A stretch of DNA of 64,000 bases from Halichoerus grypus (lineage: Eukaryota > Chordata > Mammalia > Carnivora > Phocidae), in contig NC_135718.1 of the NCBI RefSeq assembly GCF_964656455.1, positions 144,318,262 through 144,382,261 of the forward strand, written 5' to 3'. The notes under the pieces were generated by a model that did not search any database, had not been told where the DNA came from, and saw only the letters and a program-made list of their open reading frames with translations. Of the stretch, positions 55,851 to 64,000 are shown piece after piece. Positions within the stretch are counted from its first letter, which is position 1. Each line of letters starts with the position of its first letter. Made by a program: the position numbers and the translations under genes.

Positions 55851-57639
55851 AGCATAATGTGTACTGCGGTAGGGACTAGGGTGTTTGGTGCACAGAGATA
55901 GACCCTGTAGGCATTCGAGGTCGGGGAGGCCACGATGAGCTATGAAATCTGGAGAATTCTATGCAGCCGAGCCTGTAGGACCCGGATGAAGAGGAGGAGG
56001 GCATGATTGCCTTCACTCACCTTTTTGTCCTCTATGTGTAGGATGATTTGAATTTTAACAATGGTCAAAGGATAGGAATGGCTCTGATGATGGATTTTTA
56101 AGCCTGAATTAGTTCATGGTCAAAGGACTTGAAGAATCAGACTTTCCTGGTGTGTCCCAGATTCACACCCTCACCGACAAGAAGGAACAGCTCCAAAGAA
56201 GCAAACCCTCATGAGAAGAGGGACGCTGGAGACAGCCGGGGCAAATTCCTGAAGTCAGGTCACTGAAGGGCTGCTCAGTTCGCCGAGCTGTCACAATACT
56301 CCAGAGCTCTGTGACGTGCGCCAAGGACAGCCCCGGCCCTCCCAGGAGCCCTCCCTTTAGAACCAGCCTCAGTTTAGAAATAGCATTGCTGTTTGATGTG
56401 AAACAATGAAAAACCATCAACACAGTGGGTGCAGTACCAGCAGGCCGATGAGGCCTCCACCAGGAGACATTTCTGAAGTCTGCAAGTGTGTGTCGCCTGG
56501 CGGTGTAAATTGCCAGGGTTAATTTTTAATTTCCCCCTTGATGAGGACTGAATCGGAGGGTGGTGTTCCTCTGCTGTCAGGCAATATTCCTATTCGGGCT
56601 GGGGTGTCAGCTGATAGGTACCAGGTGAGTAATGCCCCGGGCAGTGGCACCATTGTAACCCTCTGCCGTGTCCTCCCCGCCCGCCCCCTCCGTGGCCCAG
56701 TTTTAATTACACCAGCATCCCGTGTCTCGCACCTGCCCCCACATGACTGTTCCTTCCAGCTACTTTTCCATTGTTCCACCTTTCTCTTTGCAGCAACGGA
56801 GGGACTACCCCGTTTCGCATTAGTAACTCATTGCCATGGTTTCCATTTGATGTGCAATGAAGTCACAGCTGATGAGGACTAGAGCTCCCCTTGAACTCGG
56901 ATTACAGCCCGCTACAGCTCCCTTTCACACCCTACAATGCAGCTAATGCTAACGGGGATCAGCTCTCTTTCACCTGGCTCCTGCCTCTCACTGATTTGCT
57001 GCTGATCACCGGGCAGGGTGCTGATCAGAAATGAAAACCCGGGTGTGGAGGATCAGTGGCCTGCAGCCAGGGACGGGTTCAGCTCATCATCTCAGACAGC
57101 CTCCACAGGCACAGGCAGTAAAAATAACCGATAGAAGATGAGAAATCCTACGTCTTTGATAGACAAATAGAAAACTTTTTCAATAAAGGTAAGTGAAAAG
57201 ACATCAAAACCATCTCTCATCCTACCACACAGAGCTGACCGCTGTCAACATTTTCACTCACATCCTAGACTTTCCTGCAGACACATGTGTGACAGGGCTG
57301 GGAGTCCCTAAGTGGGGATGGGGTATGTGGACATCTCGTCACCCACGGCCGGACGTGGATTAGTGTCTTTTCTGATCCACGTGCATAGGGACTTGAGCAT
57401 TCTGAGTGAAGGAAGAGGGAAGACATGCTGTGTGTTGACCTGGGGGAGAGAGAGGAGGCTCTCCTGGGTCCCACCAAGTGGTTTTGAGCCACTGTGGAAG
57501 AAAGGGTTAGATATGACCAGTTCTGAAGGAGCTAATTCCCATGAGACTCTGGGACTCAGCGCAAAAGCAGCCTTGCTCTGGTGGCCTAATTGGCAAAGAA
57601 GGACACAGAATAGAGGGGAGGCCCTTTCTCCCCGAGGCC
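55851..57639. other. Unique, GC-richer DNA with candidate conserved element
   Basis: No repeat is recognised over about 1.8 kb, unusual for this window. The 56420-57060 part is dense in factor-like motifs (SOX-like CCATTGTT at about 56768, RFX/X-box-like ATTGCCATGGTTTCC at about 56831, TAATTAC at about 56705). Opposed ORFs at 56519-56882 and 57265-57656 show no domain. Confidence 0.35.
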
Positions 57640-58590
57640 ACCACACACCACTATGACACAGAGGTTTCAGGAAGAAGAAGGAATCGCCTTTTGGATGTCT
57701 CCACTGGGACTACTCCCAGGTGCCTCACATTCAACATGTCTCAGACCAAACTCACCAAACGTGTTCTCTTTGCTGCGTTCCTGGTCTGTGAATGTCACCA
57801 CTACCACCTACTGTTTGAGTCACCCACCTGGGGGTCATCCTAGCCTTTTCCCTCACTCTCAACCTCCATAGCCATCAATCATCGAGGCCTACTGACGACA
57901 CTCCAGTGATCTTGCAAATCCAACCCCACTACCACTGTCCTTGTAGAGGACAACATCTGGATTTTCCTTGGCTTTCCAGAAGGTACAGCAACCTCTCGTC
58001 TCAGCCATCCTCGCTCCTTCCTCTCCCATACTATCGGAGTGATCCTTCTAGCGCAAAAATGGGACCATGTCGCTCCACTGCTCAAACAATGTCAGTGGCA
58101 CCATGCCCTCTATGTACTTGGCATTGAGGCTCTTCATAGCCGTACCTTCCTGTGTGGTCTTACAATTTTGCCTCAACCTGCCACTGTATCCTACCCGCTC
58201 TTCATGCTTTGCTCCCCGATCATGCCATATTTTCTCTTTCTTCTCTCCTTTCTCATCTGTACCTTCCCCTGCTTATCTTCCTAAAAACTACTCTCTTTTC
58301 AATTTTGTTTTCAAGGATTTCCCACCTTTAAAACCCTCTCTGGCTCTTCCAGGGAGATTTAAGTGTCCATTCTCCTGTGTTCTTATTGAAGCTTGTTCAT
58401 AAATTCATTTTAGTTCCTTGACATTCTACTGTCACCAGGGGTTAGCCAGCCTATGTCCCACTAACTTACAAACCCCCTTGAGAAGAGGGACATGCCTTTT
58501 GATGTTGAGGTCTGTACATTTAACATTGCAATTAGCACACATGAGCTGCTCAGTAAATATTACACATATATATGAATGAATAAACAAATG
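57640..58590 (+). mobile_element. Long L2 LINE 3' part
   Basis: 'gtgcctcacattcaacatgtctcagaccaaactca', 'cacccacctgggggtcatcctagccttttccctcactctcaacctcc', 'gagtgatccttctagcgcaaaaatgggaccatgtcgctccactgctcaaa' and 'ttagcacacatgagctgctcagtaaatatt...gaatgaataaa' follow L2 from ORF2 end to 3' terminus. Confidence 0.88.
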
Positions 58591-58739
58591 ACAAATAAAT
58601 CCCCAGTTCTAAGCCTAAGCAAAAAACCCCAAATCCTTACCTTGTCTTTAACCTTTTGTCTTCGTGTGAATATTGCACATCAGCATAGAGCTGATTCTGC
58701 ATGCATGTGTTAACCCAACATGATGTTAAGACTTATGGA

Positions 58740-58820
58740 AATTAGAAGCACAAGCTTCGGGGTGAGACCACTATGAGTTCAAATCTGGATTCTGTCATTT
58801 ATTAGCCATGTGACAGCTGA
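58740..58820 (+). mobile_element. MIR head fragment
   Basis: 'ggtgagaccactatgagttcaaatctggattctgtcatttattagccatgtgaca' is MIR head and core. The rest may continue at 59352. Confidence 0.7.
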
Positions 58821-58939
58821 CCTACATGAGCATCTGTTTTCTACTACCTGAAGTACGGCTTTATAATCTTATTCCTGGCCCACCCGTCTATGCGGCCCAA
58901 CTCTGTGTTGATATATCACTCCCAACACAGACCATATTT
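58821..58939. other. Unique spacer
   Basis: No feature recognised before the SINE pair. Confidence 0.3.
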
Positions 58940-58959
58940 CTTTCCCTTTCTATTTTTTT

Positions 58960-59136
58960 AAAGATTTTATTTATTTATTTGACAAATAGAGACATAGCAA
59001 GAGAGAGAAGACAAGCAGGGGGAGTGGGAGAGGAAGAAGCAGGCTTCCTGTCAAGCAGGGAGCCCATTGTGGGGCTCTATCCCAGGACCCCGGGATCATG
59101 ACCTGAGCTGAAAGCAGATGCTTAACAACTGAGCCC
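58960..59136 (-). mobile_element. Can-SINE, first of a serial pair
   Basis: Minus-strand copy lacking the first 10 or so bases of the SINE head (ends at 'aactgagcc' and not '...gcgcccc'). Flanked by CTTTCCCTTTCTATTTTTTT at 58940-58959 and again at 59137-59157. Confidence 0.93.
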
Positions 59137-59157
59137 CTTTCCCTTTCTATTTTTTTT

Positions 59158-59336
59158 AAAGGTTTATTTATTTATTTGAGAGAGAGTGGTAGGGGGAAGA
59201 GGGAGAAAGAGAATCTCAAGCAGACTCCTTGCTGAGTGCAGAGCCCGACGCGGGGCTCGATCTCATGACCCTCAGATTGTGACTTGAGCCAAAACCAAGA
59301 GTTGGATGCTCAACTGACTGAGCCACCCAGGCATCC
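59158..59336 (-). mobile_element. Can-SINE, second of a serial pair
   Basis: Minus-strand copy of a different subtype. It shares the target: left copy at 59137-59157, right diverged copy CTCTTCCTTTCTATT at 59337-59351. Confidence 0.92.
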
Positions 59337-59351
59337 CTCTTCCTTTCTATT

Positions 59352-59470
59352 AAATGGGGACATTGCTACATACTTCACAGGGCTATTGGGCAGATCAAAT
59401 GATATATTTTATGTAAAGCATTTAGCATAATACCTGACATGAAGGACTTGCTCAAGAAATGAGAGTTATT
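59352..59470 (+). mobile_element. MIR 3' fragment
   Basis: 'taaatggggacattgctacatacttcacagggctattgggcagatcaaatga...gtaaagcatttagcataatacctgacatgaaggacttgctcaagaaatgagagttatt' is the MIR 3' half. Confidence 0.8.
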
Positions 59471-60720
59471 TCTTTCCTTGTTAGATTTATTTTTCTACTG
59501 TGTCATCCAACCACTGGAATAATTGTTCCTAACATTTTTAGTGTCAAAGACCCTCTTAAGAGTCTTTGCACACAGACTCAAATTATACATATAATTCCGC
59601 AAGTTTCAAGGAACTCCCAGGACAGGTCACGGAATCCATGTTGATATTCACGTTGAGAGAAGGTGGAGAAAGTAAGAAAGATGTAGTTCTCGGAGCTGTA
59701 GTTCTAAATTGTCAATAACAAGGTGAAAGACCACAGATGCATCGAAATTTCTTAATGTGTCTGGCAAAATGCCATCAGAGTAGGATACTATTTGGGGGAG
59801 AAAAAGTTGATACATTTGACACATTCAGCCCAGGAATTCATCCTCTTTGTAGTGGCTCCTAGTTGTTCCTCTGTTGTACACTGGCCAGTGGTTCTCCTAA
59901 GAGTTTTCAAGATGGATAGAGTCAACAGGGATTTGTTTGCCATACAGTTACCTAAACTGGCACAATCAAATAGTGCAATATGGGAATGCTGTAAGTTAAA
60001 CTATGTCCCTGAAGCCTCATAAAAAAGCTGCAGTTCTTCTCACTTACAACAGAGAAGAAATCGCACACAGTAAAGTGCGATAACACACATGTTAAAGAAA
60101 TTCAGAAGAACTGGGCATTCTTCCGGGTCTCCTCCTGTCAGCTGGAAACAGTCCACTACCAGTGTCTGGAAGTGATACCGACAATGGGGCGATCAAATCT
60201 TAATCAGTGCTCCTATTTCTAATACAATTTATCAGGCACCAGTTTGTTTTATGTCAACGGGGGAACATAGAGTTTTTCTTTTTAAATAAATTAATCTCTT
60301 ACAACAAATGAAAATGCACTAGGGGCCCTCTTGATTTATTAGACTATGATGATGAAATGTATACAAAGTTAGAATCCTTCTCTTACGTTAGTTATTACCC
60401 AATAGTTTGAATATGTCGTATGTTTGGATTTTAGCATTTAAGATATACTAATAAAAGTATAACCATACAGTGTTTGAAGTAATCTGTAATGGACTTAATT
60501 TTTCATGCTAATTTGAGAAGAGGTGTTCAAGGAACACCTCCCTTGAACTGCCCCTCATTTGGACTGGAATTAATATTTTAATCAAGCAGAAATGAGCTCC
60601 TCCAGGATGGGCAGCCATGCCCGCCAGCAGACAGCACTTTCTAGATGACCATCACAGCTACAGTCTGTCAGGGCTGGGACAGATCGACATCGATTGCCTG
60701 ACCTGAAAGTGACAAATGTT
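59471..60720. other. Unique non-coding DNA
   Basis: No secure repeat or exon. The 76-codon frame at 59792-60022 has no recognisable domain. Confidence 0.4.
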
Positions 60721-61215
60721 CAACCCTCCATTCATCCTTGGTCACTGTGGTGGAGACCACACACTGCTTCCCCATATCCATTCTTTTCCTGTGTGGGAAC
60801 CCCCGGCTCGAGTGTTGACATGGCACATGGCTGAGCAGCAGAAGACTACAATTCTCAGCCTCCTTGCGGCTCCATCTGGCCACGTGCCCAACTTCCCACC
60901 GATGGGATGTGAGTAAGAGGGGTCTGTGCAACTTCCCTGCTGTTTCACAGCCTTAAAATAAATTTGATTCGGCTCTTAGTCCCTTCTTTTTCATTCCCAG
61001 GGATGAGAATGAAGATGAGTGCAAGCCGGTTTTGACCCACTGGGGACTAGAATGGCATCCTGGGGGATGGCTGAGCAACAGAATAAGAGGAACCTGGATC
61101 CTTGAACCCTGGAGAGGCATGGCCACCTCCACCTTGGAAGCCTTGCTGACATCTGTTGTGTGGTAAGAGAGAACCAAACTTCTATCCCATGCAAGTCACT
61201 GTATTTAAACTTCTT
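60721..61215 (+). mobile_element. Ancient LTR-like repeat, family not secured
   Basis: Old LTR/MER pattern: 'cacatggctgagcagcagaagactacaattctcagcctccttgcggctccatctggccacgtg', 'gcaagtcactgtatttaaacttctttgttatagcagcctagtttgtacc'. Small ORFs on both strands lie inside. Confidence 0.45.
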
Positions 61216-61261
61216 TGTTATAGCAGCCTAGTTTGTACCCTAAGGGAACCACGGTCCCCTT

Positions 61262-61833
61262 TTTGATGACACGTGGTATGCTAGGTAGCCTGTAAGATGG
61301 TCCCCAGTGATCCCTGCCTCGTGGTATGCACACCTCGTGTAATCCCCTTCTTTTGACTGTGGGCTTGCCTAGTGACTCTCTTCTAACCAACAGAATATGG
61401 CAAAGATGATGGGATGTCACTTGCATGATTACGTTCCAAAAGGTTTTAACTTCCCTCTTGCTAACAGATTCTCTCCTTTGCTGGCTTCAATGATGAAAGC
61501 CACCATGTTGGATAGGCCCTTGAGGTATGAAACCGAAGATGGCCTCTGGCCAACAGCCAGCAAGAAACTGAGACCCTCAGTCCAACAACCCACATGGACC
61601 TCAGTTCTGCCCACAGCCCTGAGAGCTTGGAAGCAGATCCTGATCTAGTCCAGCCTCCCGATGACTGCATGCCATCTAACACCTTGAGAGCAGTTTGTGA
61701 GAGACCCCAAAGGCCTGGCAGTAACAAAGCTGTGCCCAGGTTCCTGACCCACAGGACCTCTGAGACTGTAACTGTGCATTGTTTTGAGTTTTGTGTTCAT
61801 TTGTTATGCAGTAATAGGTAACTAATGCCATGT
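61262..61833 (+). mobile_element. MLT1-type MaLR LTR
   Basis: 'tgtaagatggtccccagtgatccctgcctc', 'gtgactctcttctaaccaacagaatatggcaaagatgatgggatgtcact', 'ggccaacagccagcaagaaactgagacc', 'gttatgcagtaataggtaactaatgcc' follow the MLT1/MaLR order. The ORFs at 61397-61821 lie inside. Confidence 0.75.
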
Positions 61834-63475
61834 AGATGTGATTTTACCTCAGTACGATGATGGGTCACAGACGTAGTATGTTGAGGTCAGAAAATTAAAA
61901 TAGCAGACAGAGAGGTGAGCTAGACATTCATGTAGGAGGTCCCAGGGCATTCAATCTTTGGTGTGATCACTGAGTTCCAAGCCATGATCTTCTGCTTTGG
62001 AGGTCTGTAGACTTAATTTATTGGCAAGCCCAGAGTTGTTCAGGCTCTGGGGAGCTTAACTGGCTAAACAAACTCCCGAGAGAGTTATATCTAGATCAGA
62101 ATGCTAATTTGCTAATTTACCTTGAGGAATAAAACTGTCAAGTGGATCAGATAAATTACATCTTTATAAGCTGGAGTTTTTCAGTGTAATGACTTCTTTT
62201 CTCCTTCTAATCTCTCCCTAGAAAAATCTCCAACAAACACACACACACATAAAAATGTATACATATATGTAACAGATAGATAGGTTAGAGATAGAACTAG
62301 AGATGTATCTTACACATTTCCACCTTCAGCCCAGACTTCTGTGAGTGCTAAATGTTGTTCTCCCGATACATTGATACCATTGATTAGGTCACAGCTTGCT
62401 TTCACAATCAGCCAAGACTTGATTAGGTTTCTCCATCTAGTTAAACCTGCTGGAGCCTGGTAGACACCTGGAAACCCAGGTGAGTGTGGATCTTCCCACC
62501 TGGCCCACTTCCTTGGAGCTGAGTCTTGCTCAGGCATGGGATGGCTTCTCAACCACATTCCTTTGGGGTCCAGGGACAAAGCTGCTGAGGGCACGGATGC
62601 CATCCCTCTGTGGCACCCTCCGTGCCTCTGCCTGAGCTGGCCTTCTCTTTGCTCCCACCTACTGCTTACAGACAGTGACTCCTTTGCCCATCGCAACAGG
62701 TCCTTCTTGTGCCCCACCTTGCATTCTTCCTGCCCACCTTTTATTCCAGCCACTGCTGTGACAACCAACCTCAGGCAGGTGTAAACCTGACGGCACATCG
62801 CCTCAGCTACACTTTCTTATCTTTCGATCTCACCTGGGGCTTTTGGGAGGCCTTAGCATAAGACACCTGCAGAAACCTGGTTGGCGCTCACACTGGTACA
62901 GCCTTAAGAGGAGGGAGGTCAGACCCCACGAGGCAACTCTTGACTGATGGAGGGAGACACCATGGGATACATTCTGAGGTTCATTGCACATGGCTTCTTA
63001 GAAGTTTCGAAGGCAGGATCAAGCCCTTCTCTCCCACAGAGGTGACCACTCAAGAGCATCCCCTTGCATTGGTTTTCTCTTCCTCCTGGCTTACCCTCCT
63101 CATTCCCCATCCCCATTCCCTAGGAAGGCTTTCCAAAATCAACTAACTGCATGTAAGCCCTTCAGTCTGGCTCTGCTTTCTGAGAACTCATCTCAGAGGC
63201 TCATTTCTTCTGGGCTCTCCTTCTCTGATGCCACCACTTACCCATTTCCCTGTCAGTGGCTTGCGAATGTCTCTGACCTCTGGCTCTGTCCCTCCACTGC
63301 TACTATTAGCATGGTCCCACACAATGAGGATGACCCGTCCATTGCCCAAGCACTACACGTTGCTTTGATCTTCTCTAAATGGCCTCCACTCCACCTCAAC
63401 ATCCCCACTGGAAATTGACATTACCCTCCACAGCTCCATTTCTGAAATCTTAAACATCAGTAGTCCACCATTATA
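61834..63475. other. Mostly unique DNA
   Basis: No secure repeat or exon. The longest continuous minus frame, 162 codons at 62310-62798, has no recognisable domain, and the region reads open on the plus strand as well. A faint L2-like flavour occurs near 63060-63400. Confidence 0.35.
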
Positions 63476-63815
63476 CAGTTGACCCTTGAACAATGGCAAG
63501 AGTAGTTTGAACTGTGCGGGTCCACATATATATACATATATTTTAAAAAATAGAATGTGGTCCTGTAATGATATTTTCTTTTCTTTATGATTTTCTTAAC
63601 ATTTTCTTTTCCCTACCTTACTTTATTGTAAGAATACAGTATATAATATATGTAAGACACAAAATATGTGTTAATCGACTATTTATGTTATCAGTAAGGC
63701 TTCCAGTCAACAGTAGTTAAGTTTTGGGGGAGTTGAAATTATATGCAGATTTTTGACTGCACAGAGAGCGTGATGGTCATTGCCTCTAACCCCTGCATTG
63801 TTCAAGGGTCAACTG
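63476..63815. mobile_element. Complete Tigger-type non-autonomous DNA transposon (MER8-like)
   Basis: Perfect 20-bp terminal inverted repeats CAGTTGACCCTTGAACAATG at 63476-63495 and its complement at 63796-63815, each flanked by a TA target dinucleotide. The interior has the 'aactgtgcgggtccac' and 'cctaccttactttattgtaagaatacagtata' text typical of this family. No transposase. Confidence 0.9.
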
Positions 63816-64000
63816 TAAATTCATCTCTCTCTCTTTGTTCTCTTTCATCCTCTTCACCCCATTCTCCAATCTTCAAACCTCATTGAAGCCTCTGGTTCTT
63901 TGGCCATGCAATTTTCATCCCCCGGGAGCTTCTTTCCTTTCCCTATCCATTCTAAAATTCATGCTCCATTACTTCAATAACTCTCCAGGAGGACTCTTTG
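63816..64000. other. Unique non-coding DNA
   Basis: No feature recognised to the window end. Confidence 0.35.

Noticed and set aside
57265..57656. Opposed 112- and 114-codon frames
   Set aside because: Open reading on both strands in GC-rich DNA without family resemblance or splice signals.
62310..62798. Longest continuous minus frame (162 codons) outside repeats
   Set aside because: No recognisable domain, overlaps an opposite open frame, and no splice or promoter context supports it.
1..64000. CRISPR array, operon or phage-like system
   Set aside because: The window is clearly mammalian genomic DNA with SINE/LINE/LTR repeats. No spaced direct-repeat array or dense gene cluster exists.

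Overview
The window looks like nuclear DNA of a caniform carnivore, most likely an arctoid (bear, pinniped or mustelid relative). The main evidence is 24 tRNA-derived Can-SINE copies or relics. Many have the arctoid-type body, whose CT-rich region reads (on the SINE strand) as a GTGTTCCCTCTCTCGCTGTG-like stretch before the AAATAAATAAAATCTT tail. Carnivore-lineage L1 3' ends, older L1M/L1MB, L2 and MIR, hAT-Charlie and Tigger-type DNA transposons, and ERVL/MaLR-type LTRs fill in the background. I found no intact protein-coding gene, no functional RNA gene and no CRISPR array. The window reads as intergenic or deep-intronic sequence.

Layout. 1-9.1 kb: a pure polypyrimidine tract, two SINEs, L2, microsatellites, a plus-strand solo LTR (about 7.6-8.35 kb) and mostly unique DNA with a possible conserved stretch at 4.3-4.8 kb. 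9-22.5 kb: MIR, MER5-type, MaLR LTRs (11.0, 13.7 kb), LTR-like repeats (15, 16.8, 19.4 kb) and four SINEs, one of which carries a 3' transduced tail. 22.5-29.7 kb: LINE-rich, AT-rich block with an L1MB into which two SINEs, a 106-bp younger L1 and a third SINE have inserted. 29.8-38 kb: L2, a 33-nt U2 snRNA retropseudogene, a tRNA-Lys-like SINE relic and an L1 3' end split by a SINE. 38-47.7 kb: a minus-strand solo LTR split by a 940-bp L1, an old L1M with an apparent internal inversion, several SINEs, and a fused SINE-L1 insertion with a single target-site duplication. 47.7-64 kb: AT-rich unique DNA, an L1 3' end, a degraded coding-like segment on the minus strand (50.1-50.6 kb), L2 and MIR, a unique GC-richer segment (55.9-57.6 kb), a long L2, two serially inserted SINEs, MaLR LTRs and a complete Tigger-type element with perfect inverted repeats near the right end.

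The most interesting content concerns the mechanics of retrotransposition, not genes. It includes a SINE/L1 template-switch chimera, two SINEs with extra 3' sequence inside their target-site duplications, a 3'-truncated U2 retrocopy, a 32-bp exact duplication that looks like a templated insertion, and a strong minus-strand bias of SINEs. All family names come from recognition by eye. Exact subfamily names and divergence were not computed.
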